Source: Pseudaminobacter soli (ex Li et al. 2025)
GTDB lineage: Bacteria > Pseudomonadota > Alphaproteobacteria > Rhizobiales > Rhizobiaceae
Length of the DNA: 64,000 bases
Reading direction: 5' to 3'
Assembly: GCF_029892515.1 (NCBI RefSeq)
Contig: NZ_JARXVF010000001.1
Location: forward strand, 1,674,001 to 1,738,000
Part shown: positions 52,749 through 63,654 of the stretch, piece by piece
Position numbering within the stretch: position 1 is the first letter of the stretch
How the letters are laid out: each line of letters begins with the position of its first letter
The notes under the pieces: generated by a model
Told to the model about the DNA's origin: nothing
Seen by the model: the letters and a program-made list of their open reading frames with translations, nothing else
Databases searched by the model: none
Made by a program: the position numbers and the translations under genes

Positions 52749-54292
52749 CTGAACTAGTTCTTAAGCCTGGCGAAGCCACGCTCGCCGATTGGCGTGCCAT
52801 CTATCGCGGCGCCGTGCCGAAGCTGCACGAAAGCGCCCGGGCAAAAATCCAGGCCAGCGCCGACACCGTGGCGAGAATCGTTGCCATGGGCGAGCCGGTC
52901 TACGGCATCAACACCGGCTTCGGAAAGCTCGCCTCCGTGCGCATTCCGGCTTCCGACCTCGAAACGCTCCAGCGCAACATCGTGCTGTCGCATGCCGCCG
53001 GCACCGGCGAGCCGATGCCTGTGGCCGTCGTGCGGCTGATGATGGCGCTGAAGCTTTCGAGCCTCGCGCAGGGCGCCTCGGGCGTGAAGGTCGAGACCAT
53101 CGAGCTTCTGCAAAAGATGCTGGCCAATGACGTGATCCCGGTTGTGCCGGCGCAGGGCTCGGTCGGCGCTTCGGGCGACCTTGCGCCGCTGTCGCACATG
53201 ACCGCCACCATGATCGGCGTCGGCGAATGCTTCACCCCGCATGGTCGCGTGCCGGCCAAGGTGGCCTTCGTCTCGCACGGCCTGGAGCAGCCGGTGACGC
53301 TCGGCCCGAAGGAAGGTCTGGCGCTGCTCAACGGCACGCAGTTCTCCACCGCCTTTGCGCTGGCCGCACTGTTCGAGGCCGAGACGCTCTATCATTCGGC
53401 GCTGGTGGTTGGCGCGCTGTCGACCGATGCCGCACGCGGCTCTGACGCGCCGTTCGATCCGCGCATCCACATGCTGCGCAAGCATCGGGGCCAGATCGAT
53501 ACGGCCGACACGCTGCGCGCCCTGATGGAAGGCAGCGCCATCCGCGAAAGCCACCGCATCGGCGACGAGCGCGTGCAGGATCCTTACTGCCTGCGCTGCC
53601 AGCCGCAGGTGATGGGCGCGGCCCTGACCGTGCTGCGCCAGGCGGCCGACACGCTGGAGACGGAAGCCAACGGCGTCACCGACAATCCGCTGATCTTCGC
53701 CGAGGACGGCACGGCCCTTTCGGGCGGCAATTTCCACGCCGAGCCGGTGGCCTTTGCAGCCGACATGATCGCGCTGGCCGTCTGCGAGATCGGCTCCCTG
53801 TCGGAACGCCGCATCGCCATGCTGGTCGACCCCGCGCTCTCGGGCATGCCGGCCTTCCTGACGCCGAAGCCCGGCCTCAACTCCGGCTTCATGATCCCGC
53901 AGGTGACGGCGGCCGCGCTCGTTTCTGAAAACAAGCAGAAGGCCTATCCGGCAAGCGTCGATTCCATCCCGACCTCGGCCAACCAGGAAGACCATGTCTC
54001 CATGGCCGCCCATGGCGCCCGCCGACTGATGAGCATGGTGGAGAACGCCACCGCCGTGATCGGCATCGAGCTTCTAGCCGCTGCGCAGGGCTGCGACTTC
54101 CATGCGCCGCTGATCTCGAGCGCGCCGCTTGAGGCCGTGCGCAAGCTGCTGCGCGCCGAGGTGCCGCATCTCGACGACGACCGTCACTTCCATCCCGACA
54201 TGGAAAAGGCCAATGCGCTGGTGCGCAGCGGCGCGGTGATCGCAGCTGCAAGCGCGGTGAAGCTGCCGAAGATTGCGGAGAGCGAGGGATGA
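52745..54292 (+). CDS. hutH: Histidine ammonia-lyase
   Basis: HutH removes ammonia from histidine to give urocanate, the first step of the pathway. The 515-aa protein has the Ala142-Ser143-Gly144 triad that cyclises to the MIO cofactor, in [14 protein letters not shown], at the numbering known from Pseudomonas. [10 protein letters not shown] and [14 protein letters not shown] are also present. It overlaps hutI and hutG by ATGA on both sides. Confidence 0.97.
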   Translation: MTELVLKPGEATLADWRAIYRGAVPKLHESARAKIQASADTVARIVAMGEPVYGINTGFGKLASVRIPASDLETLQRNIVLSHAAGTGEPMPVAVVRLMMALKLSSLAQGASGVKVETIELLQKMLANDVIPVVPAQGSVGASGDLAPLSHMTATMIGVGECFTPHGRVPAKVAFVSHGLEQPVTLGPKEGLALLNGTQFSTAFALAALFEAETLYHSALVVGALSTDAARGSDAPFDPRIHMLRKHRGQIDTADTLRALMEGSAIRESHRIGDERVQDPYCLRCQPQVMGAALTVLRQAADTLETEANGVTDNPLIFAEDGTALSGGNFHAEPVAFAADMIALAVCEIGSLSERRIAMLVDPALSGMPAFLTPKPGLNSGFMIPQVTAAALVSENKQKAYPASVDSIPTSANQEDHVSMAAHGARRLMSMVENATAVIGIELLAAAQGCDFHAPLISSAPLEAVRKLLRAEVPHLDDDRHFHPDMEKANALVRSGAVIAAASAVKLPKIAESEG

Positions 54293-55107
54293 GCAGCCAG
54301 TCCTGGCTCACCGTCACGCGGGGCGAGGCCCCGCTGCTGGTGTCGATCCCGCACACCGGCACCGACCTCGCGGGCCTCGAGGACCGTCTGGTCTCGCCCT
54401 GGCTCGGCCGCAAGGACGCCGACTGGTGGGTCGAAAAGCTCTATGACTTCGCCGCAGGGCTCGGGGCGACCGTGGTGCATACCTCGATCTCGCGCACTGT
54501 GATCGACGTCAATCGCGACCCGTCCGGCGTATCGCTCTATCCCGGGCAGGCGACGACGGAGCTTTGCCCGACCACCACTTTCGACGGCGAACCGCTCTAC
54601 CGCGACGGGCAGGCGCCCAGCGCCGAAGAAATCGCCGTGCGCCGCAAGGCCTATTTCGATCCCTACCACGCCGCGCTGGCCGAAGAGCTGGCACGTCTGC
54701 GGAAGGCGAATGAAAAGGTCGTGCTCTATGACTGCCACTCGATCCGCTCGGTCATCCCGCGGCTGTTCGACGGCGAGTTGCCGGCGTTCAACCTCGGCAC
54801 CAACAGCGGCGCCAGCACGGACCCGGCCCTGCAGAAGCTGGTGGCCGACATCCTCGCCGGCACCGGCGAGAGCCATGTCGTCAACGGCCGCTTCAAGGGC
54901 GGCTTCATCACCCGCAATTTCGGCAAGCCGGAAGCAGGCGTGCATGCGCTGCAGATGGAGCTTTCCTGCCGCGGCTACATGCATGAGCAGCCGGGGCCGG
55001 TGAACGCCGAGAACTGGCCGGCAGCCTATGACGCCGAATACGCCGCGCCGATGCGCGCGACGCTGACGAAAATCCTTCAAACCGCACTCGATTGGGCGCG
55101 CGCCTGA
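54289..55107 (+). CDS. hutG: N-formylglutamate deformylase
   Basis: HutG cleaves N-formylglutamate to glutamate and formate. The 272-aa protein has [44 protein letters not shown] and [14 protein letters not shown], as in the N-formylglutamate amidohydrolase family. It is the last step of the HutF/HutG route. It is coupled to hutH by ATGA and followed after 32 bp by hutU. Confidence 0.95.
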   Translation: MSSQSWLTVTRGEAPLLVSIPHTGTDLAGLEDRLVSPWLGRKDADWWVEKLYDFAAGLGATVVHTSISRTVIDVNRDPSGVSLYPGQATTELCPTTTFDGEPLYRDGQAPSAEEIAVRRKAYFDPYHAALAEELARLRKANEKVVLYDCHSIRSVIPRLFDGELPAFNLGTNSGASTDPALQKLVADILAGTGESHVVNGRFKGGFITRNFGKPEAGVHALQMELSCRGYMHEQPGPVNAENWPAAYDAEYAAPMRATLTKILQTALDWARA

Positions 55108-55139
55108 GGCGCCATCTGCCCTCCTGCTGGAGACCACGC

Positions 55140-56816
55140 ATGACCCAACACACCCGCATCGACAATTCGCGCACCATCCGCGCCGCCACCGGCACCGAGC
55201 TCACCGCCAAGAGCTGGCTGACGGAAGCGCCGCTGCGCATGCTGATGAACAATCTCGACCCGATCGTCGCTGAAAAGCCCGGCGAACTGGTGGTCTATGG
55301 CGGCATCGGCCGCGCCGCGCGCGACTGGGACAGCTTCGACCGCATCGTCTCGGCCCTGCGCAAGCTGGAAAGCGACGAGACCCTGCTGGTGCAATCCGGC
55401 AAGCCGGTTGGCGTGTTCCGCACCCACAAGGATGCGCCGCGCGTGCTGCTCGCCAACTCCAACCTCGTGCCGCACTGGGCAACCTGGGACCACTTCAACG
55501 AGCTCGATAAGAAGGGCCTGATGATGTACGGCCAGATGACGGCCGGCTCCTGGATCTATATCGGCTCCCAGGGCATCGTTCAGGGCACCTACGAGACCTT
55601 CGTGGAGATGGGCCGCCAGCATTTCGGCGGCGACCTTTCCGGCCGCTGGATCCTGACCGCCGGCCTCGGCGGCATGGGCGGCGCGCAGCCGCTGGCCGCG
55701 ACCATGGCCGGCGCCTCGTGCCTGGCCATCGAATGCCAGGCCAGCCGCATCGAGATGCGCCTGAAGACCGGCTATGTCGACGTGCAGGCCAAGGACCTCG
55801 ATGACGCGCTCGCCATCATCGACAAGGCCACCAAGGAAAAGAAGGCGATCTCGGTCGCCCTGCTCGGCAATGCCGCCGAAGTCCTGCCCGAACTCGTCAA
55901 GCGCGGCGTGAAGCCGGACGCTGTGACCGACCAGACCTCGGCGCACGACCCGGTCAACGGCTATCTGCCGATCGGCTGGACCGTGGCCCAGTGGGAAGAG
56001 AAGCGCGAGCGCGACCCGAAGGCCGTCGCCAAAGCCGCCCGCGCCTCGATGGCCGTGCACGTCAAGGCAATGCTCGACTTCCACCATCAGGGCATCCCGA
56101 CCGTCGACTACGGCAACAACATCCGCCAGATGGCCAAGGAGGAGGGTGTCGAAAACGCCTTCGACTTCCCGGGCTTCGTGCCGGCCTATATCCGCCCGCT
56201 GTTCTGCCGCGGCATCGGCCCGTTCCGCTGGGCGGCTCTCTCGGGCGACCCGGAGGACATCTACAAGACCGACCAGAAGGTGAAGGAGCTGACCCCCGGT
56301 AACAAGCACCTGCACAACTGGCTCGACATGGCCCGTGAGCGCATCCACTTCCAGGGCCTGCCGGCGCGCATCTGCTGGGTGGGCTTGGGCGACCGCCACC
56401 GCCTCGGCCTCGCCTTCAACGAAATGGTCGCCAAGGGCGAGCTGAAGGCGCCGGTGGTGATCGGCCGCGATCATCTCGATTCCGGTTCGGTCGCTTCGCC
56501 CAACCGCGAGACCGAAGCGATGAAGGACGGCTCGGACGCCGTGTCCGACTGGCCGCTGCTGAACGCGCTGCTCAACACCGCCTCGGGTGCGACCTGGGTG
56601 TCTCTGCACCATGGCGGCGGCGTGGGCATGGGCTTCTCGCAGCATTCGGGCATGGTCATCGTCTGCGACGGCACGGAAGACGCGGCACGCCGCCTGGAGC
56701 GCGTGCTGTGGAACGACCCGGCCACCGGCGTGATGCGCCATGCGGACGCCGGCTATGACATCGCCATCGACTGCGCCAAGGAGCACGGCCTCAACCTGCC
56801 GGGCATTCTGGGGTGA
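55140..56816 (+). CDS. hutU: Urocanate hydratase
   Basis: HutU hydrates urocanate to imidazolonepropionate using NAD as an electrophile. The 558-aa protein has the NAD-binding [29 protein letters not shown] and the active-site [23 protein letters not shown] before the ATG at 55140 fixes the start. The length matches the family. Confidence 0.97.
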   Translation: MTQHTRIDNSRTIRAATGTELTAKSWLTEAPLRMLMNNLDPIVAEKPGELVVYGGIGRAARDWDSFDRIVSALRKLESDETLLVQSGKPVGVFRTHKDAPRVLLANSNLVPHWATWDHFNELDKKGLMMYGQMTAGSWIYIGSQGIVQGTYETFVEMGRQHFGGDLSGRWILTAGLGGMGGAQPLAATMAGASCLAIECQASRIEMRLKTGYVDVQAKDLDDALAIIDKATKEKKAISVALLGNAAEVLPELVKRGVKPDAVTDQTSAHDPVNGYLPIGWTVAQWEEKRERDPKAVAKAARASMAVHVKAMLDFHHQGIPTVDYGNNIRQMAKEEGVENAFDFPGFVPAYIRPLFCRGIGPFRWAALSGDPEDIYKTDQKVKELTPGNKHLHNWLDMARERIHFQGLPARICWVGLGDRHRLGLAFNEMVAKGELKAPVVIGRDHLDSGSVASPNRETEAMKDGSDAVSDWPLLNALLNTASGATWVSLHHGGGVGMGFSQHSGMVIVCDGTEDAARRLERVLWNDPATGVMRHADAGYDIAIDCAKEHGLNLPGILG

Positions 56817-56873
56817 GGTGACGGCGAGCCTCGCCCTTCGGGAGAGTGTTCTCCGTTGATATTTGTGCCTGAT

Positions 56874-56903
56874 CGCCCCCTCATCCTGCGTGGTGAGGGG
56901 GCG
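56874..56903. terminator. Hairpin between hutU and hutD
   Basis: CGCCCCCTCA and TGAGGGGGCG form a perfect 10-bp stem with a 10-base loop. No T-tract follows, so it may slow or end transcription or stabilise the upstream mRNA rather than be a classic terminator. Confidence 0.4.
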
Positions 56904-56923
56904 TTCCCATTCAGAGGTAAGCC

Positions 56924-57511
56924 ATGATGCGCATTTTCCGTTCGGCCGACCACAAGCGCATGCCGTGGAAGAACGGTGGTGGCGTGACGACGGAAATCGC
57001 CGTCTCGCCCGATGGCGCTTCGGTCGATAATTTCGACTGGCGGCTGTCGATGGCGACGGTGGCGAGCGGCGGGCCGTTCTCGGTGTTTGCCGGCATCGAC
57101 CGCACGCTGGCCGTTCTCGACGGCGACGGCCTCAGCCTCACCGTCGAGGGCATGGGAACGACCAATCTGACGACCGGCTCGGCGCCCCTGCCCTTTCCCG
57201 GCGACGCTCCTACCGGCGCTGAGCTGCTCGGCGGCACGGTGACCGATCTCAACATCATGACCCGGCGCGGCCGCCTTGCTCACACCATGCGGCGCCTGGA
57301 TCTCGACGGCACGCTGGAGCTTTCGACAACGGCGCCCGAGCTCATCATTTTCTGCCATGCCGGTGCCTGCCAGGTCACGGCAGACGACAAGAACGCCGTG
57401 CTCAATTCGCACGATGCAGTGTATTTAGCCGGCTCATCAATGCTTCGGTTTGAGGCGCAGGCACCGTCTCGGCTTTTTGTCATCGAACTCGCGCCTGCCG
57501 GCCCTTTCTGA
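56924..57511 (+). CDS. hutD: HutD-family protein
   Basis: This 195-aa cupin-like protein begins RSADHKRMPWKNGGGVTTEIAVSPDG, the HutD signature. It continues with DWRLSMATVASGGPFSVFAGIDRTLAVLDGDG. HutD is found in hut operons; it is thought to act as a governor of pathway flux by binding an intermediate, but its exact role is unsettled. It lies 107 bp after hutU, behind a hairpin, so its level may differ from the rest. Confidence 0.93.
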   Translation: MMRIFRSADHKRMPWKNGGGVTTEIAVSPDGASVDNFDWRLSMATVASGGPFSVFAGIDRTLAVLDGDGLSLTVEGMGTTNLTTGSAPLPFPGDAPTGAELLGGTVTDLNIMTRRGRLAHTMRRLDLDGTLELSTTAPELIIFCHAGACQVTADDKNAVLNSHDAVYLAGSSMLRFEAQAPSRLFVIELAPAGPF

Positions 57512-57829
57512 GGGCGTCCGGGCAGCATTGTGGCCGCTGCGCTTCACATTGCGGCGAGGCGCATCATCTGGTGGCAATTCAAGCTTGACACTTCAAACGC
57601 AGCGGGCGTAAGGCACCCTTGCTTCGGGTGCGCCCGAGGCAGTCAACAACAAGACGAACAGGTTATGGACAGTCATTCTAGTCGCTGTTCGGGGAAAGCT
57701 CTGAGCCGGAACCGGACAACGCATCCGTCAATCGATACCGTACCCGGCATGTCCCGCCGGGCGAGCTTCGGCAAGGCCTGACGGTCTGTCCGCTCGCTTC
57801 CGGGTCCTGTCGGGCCAAGGAGGTGAGCC
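57512..57829. other. Intergenic region with a nested hairpin
   Basis: No gene is supported. Nested inverted repeats GGGC(57604)...GCCC(57635) and GCACCC/GGGTGC (57613-57618/57626-57631) form one compact hairpin without a T-tract. Its role is unknown. Confidence 0.4.
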
Positions 57830-58081
57830 ATGAACAACATCATCCTCTCGTTCCGTGATCGCGAGTCCGTGCGTCTCGCAGTGCGTTCGGCAGCGCCCGT
57901 CGCTCGCAAGCACGTTCGGCCAGCTGCGTCCGCCAAAGCGGAGACCCACAACACCCAGCTGACCTGCCACTGGCAGCGTGACCAGCTGACCGGGCGGCTC
58001 GAAGGCCGCTGGTCACGCGAGTCCCGCACTCGTTCCGAAGAGGGCGTCAGTCGCAGCTTCGAATACGCTCTCGCAGCCTGA
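57830..58081 (+). CDS. Short conserved-type unknown protein
   Basis: This 83-aa protein is basic and starts MNNIILSFRDRESVRLAVR after a strong AAGGAGG site. The C-terminal half QLTCHWQRDQLTGRLEGRWSRE resembles short proteins found in other rhizobia. No signal, helix or metal motif is visible, and its role is unknown. It stands between hutD and the ABC genes. Confidence 0.65.
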   Translation: MNNIILSFRDRESVRLAVRSAAPVARKHVRPAASAKAETHNTQLTCHWQRDQLTGRLEGRWSRESRTRSEEGVSRSFEYALAA

Positions 58082-58274
58082 CCTTCCGGTCCGCGCCGCA
58101 AACTTTCCTTTCCTGATCGCGAAGATCCTCCACCCGCCGCAACCTTTGCCGGTCGCGGCGGACGACCGCGTGCCCTTCGTCCAGAGTGACCATGCCGTCA
58201 TGCCTTCGTGGCAGAAGCGGCAAGCTGGCGTCCGAACAAACTAATCTTCTGCACTCGGACATCGAGGTTCGCAA

Positions 58275-60029
58275 ATGATCTTCCTGCCCCACAATCGCGA
58301 ATCCCTGAGCGAGGCCGCCACGCTGTCGCGCGGTCGCATCGTGCCCAATGTCTATGACATCCTTGCCCTGTCGATCATGGCGGCGGTGTTCGTGCTGCTG
58401 GCGCATGCGGCCATCGCCATGCGGGGCTCGATCGAACTCTTGTCCACCGCGCCGGTGACGCTCGACCCGGCCAACCTGCCTGAATATGCGCTGCGCACGA
58501 CGCTGCGCATGTTCGCGGCGATCATCGCCTCGCTGATCTTCACCTTCGTGGTGGCTACGCTGGCCGCCAAGAGCCGACGCGCGGAAATGGTGATCATTCC
58601 CGCGCTCGACATCCTGCAGTCGGTGCCGGTGCTGGGCTTCCTGACCTTCACCGTCACCTTCTTCCTGGGCCTGTTCCCCGGCAGCCAGCTCGGCGCCGAA
58701 TGCGCGTCGATCTTCGCGATCTTCACCGCGCAGGCCTGGAACATGACCTTCTCCTTCTACCAGTCGCTGCGCACCGTCCCACGCGACCTCGACGAGGTTT
58801 CGCGCGGCTTCGGCCTCACTTCCTGGCAGCGCTTCTGGCGGCTGGAGGCACCGTTCGCGGCACCCGGCCTGATCTGGAACACGATGATGTCGATGTCGGG
58901 CGGCTGGTTCTTCGTCGTCGCCTCGGAAGCGATCACCGTCGGCGACACCACGGTGGAGCTGCCGGGCATCGGCTCATGGCTGGCGCTGGCGATCTCCAAG
59001 GAAAACTTCGTCGCCGTCGGCTGGGCCGTGCTCGCCATGGCGATCCTGATCCTGCTCTACGACCAGCTGCTGTTCCGGCCGATCGTGGCCTGGGCCGACA
59101 AGTTCCGCGCCGAACAGACGGCCAGCCAGCAGAAGCCGCGCTCCTGGATCTACGATCTCCTGCGCCGCACCCGTATGCTGAAGCTGATCGGCATGCCGCT
59201 GGCTGCCGCCTGGGACCGGCTGATGCTGGTGGGCGCAGGCCGCAAGCGCAAGGCGCCGGCTCTTGCCGAACCGCGCCCGACCAGCAAGCTTGCGGATCGC
59301 CTCTGGCTCGTCTTCATCGTGCTCATGGCCGCGGCCGGCGCGGTGGTGACGGTGCTCTATATCCGCCGCACGCTCGGCTGGGCGGACGTGGCCGAAGTCT
59401 TCGGCGGCGGTTTGGCGACGCTTGTGCGCGTGGCGGTTCTGGTCGCGCTCGCCAGCCTGATCTGGGTGCCGATCGGCGTGTGGGTCGGCTTGCGGCCGGC
59501 CGTCGCCCAGAAGGTGCAGCCCGTGGCCCAGTTCCTGGCGGCGTTCCCGGCAAATGTGCTGTTTCCCTTCGTCGTCATCGCCATCGTCGCCACCGGCGCC
59601 AGCCCGAATGTGTGGCTGTCGCCGCTGATGATCCTGGGCACGCAGTGGTACATCCTGTTCAACGTGATCGCCGGCGCCAGCGCCTTCCCGTCAGACCTCA
59701 GGGAAGTGGCGTCGGTGTTCAAACTGAGCTCCTGGAACTGGTGGACCAAGGTGATGCTGCCGGGCATCTTCCCCTACTATGTGACCGGCGCGCTGACCGC
59801 CACCGGCGGCTCGTGGAACGCCTCGATCGTTGCCGAGGTGGCGAGCTGGGGCAACACACATCTCGAGGCCTACGGGCTCGGCGCCTATATCGCCAAGGCA
59901 ACCGAAGCCGGCGACTTCCCGCGCGTGGTGCTGGGGATCGCGGTGATGTCGCTGTTCGTGACCATGTTCAATCGCCTGCTGTGGCGTCCGCTCTACGTCT
60001 TTGCCGAGCGCCGCCTGCGCCTCGACTGA
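58275..60029 (+). CDS. Fused double-permease of a nitrate/sulfonate-type ABC importer
   Basis: This 584-aa membrane protein contains two permease domains in tandem. Both carry a BPD_transp_1 coupling loop (EVSRGFGLTSWQRFWRLEAPFAAP at about 175-198 and EVASVFKLSSWNWWTKVMLPGIFP near 480), with six helices each. Such fusions work with one ATPase and a separate binding protein. No binding-protein gene lies nearby. The 36-bp gap to the ATPase gene marks an operon. The substrate is not known. Confidence 0.9.
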   Translation: MIFLPHNRESLSEAATLSRGRIVPNVYDILALSIMAAVFVLLAHAAIAMRGSIELLSTAPVTLDPANLPEYALRTTLRMFAAIIASLIFTFVVATLAAKSRRAEMVIIPALDILQSVPVLGFLTFTVTFFLGLFPGSQLGAECASIFAIFTAQAWNMTFSFYQSLRTVPRDLDEVSRGFGLTSWQRFWRLEAPFAAPGLIWNTMMSMSGGWFFVVASEAITVGDTTVELPGIGSWLALAISKENFVAVGWAVLAMAILILLYDQLLFRPIVAWADKFRAEQTASQQKPRSWIYDLLRRTRMLKLIGMPLAAAWDRLMLVGAGRKRKAPALAEPRPTSKLADRLWLVFIVLMAAAGAVVTVLYIRRTLGWADVAEVFGGGLATLVRVAVLVALASLIWVPIGVWVGLRPAVAQKVQPVAQFLAAFPANVLFPFVVIAIVATGASPNVWLSPLMILGTQWYILFNVIAGASAFPSDLREVASVFKLSSWNWWTKVMLPGIFPYYVTGALTATGGSWNASIVAEVASWGNTHLEAYGLGAYIAKATEAGDFPRVVLGIAVMSLFVTMFNRLLWRPLYVFAERRLRLD

Positions 60030-60065
60030 ACCGACACTATATCTATTTCGATCGGGAGACCGACA

Positions 60066-61382
60066 ATGAATGAATTCGTTACCGCAACCGCCGCAAACGC
60101 CGTGCCGTTGGTCGAGGTCAAAAGCGTGTGTCAGAGCTACGACGAAGGCCAGTTCGTCGTGCTGGACGACGTCGCGTTGACCCTGAACGCGGGCGAGATC
60201 GTCGGCCTGCTCGGCCGCTCCGGCTCGGGCAAGTCGACACTGCTGCGGTCGATTGCCGGCCTGATCCAGCCGACCTCCGGTTCGATCACCTTCGAGGGCA
60301 AGCCCGTCGTCGGCACGCCGGACGGCATTTCCATGGTGTTCCAGAGCTTTGCGCTGTTTCCCTGGCTGACCGTGCTGCAAAATGTCGAGCTCGGGCTGGA
60401 AGCCCGCGGCATCGAGTCCGCCGAGCGCCGCAAGCGCGCGCTTGAAGCCATCGACCTGATCGGCCTCGACGGCTTCGAGAGCGCCTACCCCAAGGAGCTG
60501 TCGGGCGGCATGCGCCAGCGCGTGGGGCTTGCGCGGGCGCTGGTGGTGCACCCCAAGGTGCTCTTGATGGACGAGCCCTTCTCGGCGCTCGATGTGCTGA
60601 CCGCCGAGACGCTGCGCACCGACCTGCTCGACCTCTGGTCGGAAGGCCGCATGCCCATCGAGTCGATCCTGATGGTCACGCACAATATCGAGGAAGCGGT
60701 GCTGATGTGCGACCGCGTGCTGATCTTCTCGTCCAATCCGGGGCGGGTGGCGGCCGAGATCCGCATCGACCTGCCGCAGCCGCGCGACCGCCTCGACCCC
60801 GCGTTCCGCGCGCTGGTGGAGGACATCTACGAGCGCATGACAGCCCGGAAGCCGGTGGCCGAGCCAGCGCATGCAGGCGTCGTCGAGGCCGACATCGACA
60901 TGGTGCTGCCGCGCGTCTCGACCAACCTCCTGTCCGGCCTCATCGAAACCATTGCGGCCGAGCCCTATCGCGGCAAGGCCGACCTGCCGCCGCTGGCCGC
61001 CAGCCTGCAGCTCGAGATCGACGACCTGTTCCCGATCGCCGAATCCTTGCAGTTGCTCCACTTCGCCGAACTGGCGGAAGGCGACATCCAGCTCACCGAG
61101 GCGGGCATGCGCTTTGCCGAGGCCGAGGTGGACGAGCGCAAGGGGCTGTTCGCTGACCAGCTCGTCGCGCATGTGCCGCTTGCCGCGCATATGCGCCGGG
61201 TGCTGGACGAGCGGCCGAGCCACGAGGCGCCGGCCCGCCGCTTCCGCGAAGAGCTGGAAGAGCACATGTCCGAAGAAAACGCGGAATATACGCTGCGGGC
61301 GATAACCAGCTGGGCCCGCTATGCCGAGCTTTTCGCCTATGACGAGAAGACCGACATGTTCACGCTCGAGAACCCGAGCTGA
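60066..61382 (+). CDS. ATPase of the nitrate/sulfonate-type importer with C-terminal AAA-associated domain
   Basis: This 438-aa protein has an N-terminal ABC ATPase (Walker A LLGRSGSGKSTLL, signature LSGGMRQR, Walker B VLLMDEPFSALD, H-loop VTHNIEE). A C-terminal domain of about 150 residues follows (ISTNLLSGLIETIA to the end), known as the AAA-associated C-terminal domain. That domain may regulate transport. It pairs with the fused permease and is followed by a strong terminator. Confidence 0.92.
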   Translation: MNEFVTATAANAVPLVEVKSVCQSYDEGQFVVLDDVALTLNAGEIVGLLGRSGSGKSTLLRSIAGLIQPTSGSITFEGKPVVGTPDGISMVFQSFALFPWLTVLQNVELGLEARGIESAERRKRALEAIDLIGLDGFESAYPKELSGGMRQRVGLARALVVHPKVLLMDEPFSALDVLTAETLRTDLLDLWSEGRMPIESILMVTHNIEEAVLMCDRVLIFSSNPGRVAAEIRIDLPQPRDRLDPAFRALVEDIYERMTARKPVAEPAHAGVVEADIDMVLPRVSTNLLSGLIETIAAEPYRGKADLPPLAASLQLEIDDLFPIAESLQLLHFAELAEGDIQLTEAGMRFAEAEVDERKGLFADQLVAHVPLAAHMRRVLDERPSHEAPARRFREELEEHMSEENAEYTLRAITSWARYAELFAYDEKTDMFTLENPS

Positions 61383-61415
61383 GCAGTCCTCAGACACCCG
61401 ACGAAGCGACCAAAT

Positions 61416-61451
61416 AGAAGGGGCGCGACCATTTGCGGTCGCGCCCCTTCT
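61416..61451. terminator. Bidirectional intrinsic terminator
   Basis: A perfect 15-bp stem AGAAGGGGCGCGACC/GGTCGCGCCCCTTCT with the loop ATTTGC lies between the convergent importer ATPase and PLP enzyme genes. Confidence 0.85.
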
Positions 61452-61529
61452 CATATGCCGGGCGTGCCCCGACCCGGCAAACACCCGGAGCGAGACCGCT
61501 GTCCCGCTCCAGGCTTGTGTTTCTGAAGC

Positions 61530-62807
61530 TTAGGAATGGCGGGCGATCAGTTCCTTCAGCGCCTTCTCGAAACGGTGGATTTCTTCCATCGTGTTGTAGT
61601 GGACGAGCGAGAGGCGCACCGCGCCGCTGTCCATGCTGAGGCCGAGGCGGTTCATCAGGCGCGGCGCATACATGTGGCCGTCGCGGATGCCGATCTGCAT
61701 CTCGGACATTTCCTCGGCGATCATCTGCGGCGACAGCTTGCCGATGTTGAAGCAGAAGGTCGGCACGCGCTCGTCGATGCGGGCCCCGTCGTCGACGCCA
61801 TAGACAGTGGCGCCGCAATCCTTCAGCACGCGCAGCATCTCGCGGGCGAGGTACAGCTCATAGGCGCGGATCGCGCCCATGCCGGCGACGATGTTCTCGC
61901 GGCGCGAAAGGTTGTTGGACGGCGCGAAGTTGCGGCCGACCGATTCCAGGTACTTCACCGCCGCATCCATGCCGGCGACGTTTTCGTAGATGAAAGTGCC
62001 GGCCTCGACCTTGTAGGGCGGCTCGTCCGGGATAAAATCCTCGCGGAAGGTGGGCAGGCGCTTCAGCGTCTCGAAGCGGCCCCACAGGAAGCCCATGTGC
62101 GGCGAGAAGTTCTTGTAGCCCGAGCAGACGAGATAGTCGCAATCCCAGGCCTGGACGTCGATGAGGCCGTGCGGGCCGTAGTGCACGCAGTCGAGGAACA
62201 CTTCGGCGCCGGCGGCGTGCGCGACCTTGGCCACCGAGGCGACATCGACGATCGAGCCGATCGAATGCGCCGTCACCGTGCAGGCGACGAGGCGAGTGCG
62301 CTCGCCCAGCAGCGGGCGCAGGTCGTCGACATGCAGGTTGCCGTCCTCGCGCATGCGCCACCACTTGAACTTGGCGCCCATCGATTCCAGCGCAAGCCAG
62401 GTGGCGATGTTGGCGTCGTGGTCCATGTCGGTGACGATGATTTCGTCGCGCTCTCCGAGCATCTGACCGATGCCGAGGCTGACCAGACGGATGAAGGACG
62501 TCGCGTTCATGCCGAAGCAGATTTCGGCCGGGCTATAGGCGTTGATGAGCAGCGCCACGCTCTCGCGCGCCTCGGCGACCGACTGGTCGACCTTAACGCT
62601 GCGGCCATAGCGGCCGCCGCGCTGGACGTTGTGGCCGACGAGGTGGTTCTGCACCGCTTCGAGAACGCTCTGCGGGATCTGGGCGCCGGCGGCGTTGTCG
62701 AAGAAGATGAAGTCGCCGGCCTTCTGCAGCGCCGGGAACATGGCGCGCACCTGGTCGACTGGGAACGACGCGGCGTCGGCGGGCTCGATGGGACGATGCT
62801 GGGTCAT
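61530..62807 (-). CDS. Class V aminotransferase/cysteine desulfurase-like PLP enzyme
   Basis: This 425-aa fold-type I PLP protein has [30 protein letters not shown], and the PLP-lysine motif [14 protein letters not shown]. It belongs to the cysteine-desulfurase-like group (SufS/CsdA relatives) but has no SUF or ISC partner nearby. It is 73 bp ahead of an amino-acid ABC permease on the opposite reading order (same minus strand), hinting at an amino-acid substrate. The substrate is not known. Confidence 0.88.
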   Translation of the reverse strand: MTQHRPIEPADAASFPVDQVRAMFPALQKAGDFIFFDNAAGAQIPQSVLEAVQNHLVGHNVQRGGRYGRSVKVDQSVAEARESVALLINAYSPAEICFGMNATSFIRLVSLGIGQMLGERDEIIVTDMDHDANIATWLALESMGAKFKWWRMREDGNLHVDDLRPLLGERTRLVACTVTAHSIGSIVDVASVAKVAHAAGAEVFLDCVHYGPHGLIDVQAWDCDYLVCSGYKNFSPHMGFLWGRFETLKRLPTFREDFIPDEPPYKVEAGTFIYENVAGMDAAVKYLESVGRNFAPSNNLSRRENIVAGMGAIRAYELYLAREMLRVLKDCGATVYGVDDGARIDERVPTFCFNIGKLSPQMIAEEMSEMQIGIRDGHMYAPRLMNRLGLSMDSGAVRLSLVHYNTMEEIHRFEKALKELIARHS

Positions 62808-62880
62808 GGAAAAATGCTTTCTGAGGTCGAGTTGGGTCGTGCGGCGCGGGCGCCGCGGGGGTTCTGCATGGATTGAAGGA

Positions 62881-63558
62881 TCAGCTTCTGCCGTAGGCGC
62901 GCTTGCTGCGTTCTTCGAGATGGCTGACGAGGCGGACCAGCGGCCACAGGAAGGCCAGGTAGATGATCGCCGCCCCGATGAGCGGGGTCGGGTTGGCCAT
63001 CAGCGCCTGGGCGTCGGTGGCCTGCTTCAACAGGTCCGGCATGGCCACGACCGAGGCAAGTGCGGTGTCCTTGTAGACCGAGACGCAGTTGCTGGTGAGC
63101 GGCGGAACGACGATGCGCAGCGCCTGCGGCAGCACCACCTTGCGCAGCGCCAGCCAGAACGGCAGGCCGAGCGCTGCCGCCGCCTCGAACTGGCCGCGCG
63201 GGATGTTCTCGATGCCGGCGCGGCAGACTTCGGCGGTGAAGGCCGCGAGCACCATGGACAGCGCGATCGTCGCCGAGGCGAAGGACGACAGGCGGATGCC
63301 GACGAAGGGCAGCGCATAATAGATGAGGATCAGCACCACCAGGATGGGCAGGGCGCGGAAGACGTCGACATAGAAGACCGCCAGCGTCTTGAGCGGGCGC
63401 GGTCCGTAAAGACGCGCCAGGCAGACCAGCAGGCCGACAATGCAGCCGAAGAAGATGCTGGCGCAGCCGAGCATAATGGTGTTGCCGAGCCCGCGCAGCA
63501 GGATCGGGAAGGATCTGACCAGGATGTCCCAGTTGAAGAAGGTATTGATCAGTTCCAT
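62881..63558 (-). CDS. Polar amino-acid ABC transporter permease (HisM/GlnP family)
   Basis: This 225-aa permease has five helices and the coupling-loop motif [23 protein letters not shown]. It ends at a short basic tail. It lies downstream of the binding-protein gene and ahead of the PLP enzyme on the same strand, so the three are probably one operon. A terminator-like hairpin between it and the binding-protein gene would reduce its expression relative to the binding protein. Confidence 0.92.
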   Translation of the reverse strand: MELINTFFNWDILVRSFPILLRGLGNTIMLGCASIFFGCIVGLLVCLARLYGPRPLKTLAVFYVDVFRALPILVVLILIYYALPFVGIRLSSFASATIALSMVLAAFTAEVCRAGIENIPRGQFEAAAALGLPFWLALRKVVLPQALRIVVPPLTSNCVSVYKDTALASVVAMPDLLKQATDAQALMANPTPLIGAAIIYLAFLWPLVRLVSHLEERSKRAYGRS

Positions 63559-63616
63559 GGACCAGCCCGCCTAGAAAGAAACCCGCCGGTCGGCGAGTGC
63601 TAGAATGAAAAACCTG

Positions 63617-63644
63617 AAGCGCCGGCGCAACTGCACCGGCGCTT
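63617..63644 (-). terminator. Attenuator-type terminator after the binding-protein gene
   Basis: Read on the minus strand, AAGCGCCGG and CCGGCGCTT pair and are followed by TTTTTC. It lies just after the binding-protein stop and before the permease start, the common layout that keeps binding protein in excess. Confidence 0.75.
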
Positions 63645-63654
63645 CTGGCTTGGT

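Noticed and set aside
55077-56786. 569-aa frame opposite hutU
   Set aside because: It is antisense to a complete urocanate hydratase; no family motif is present.
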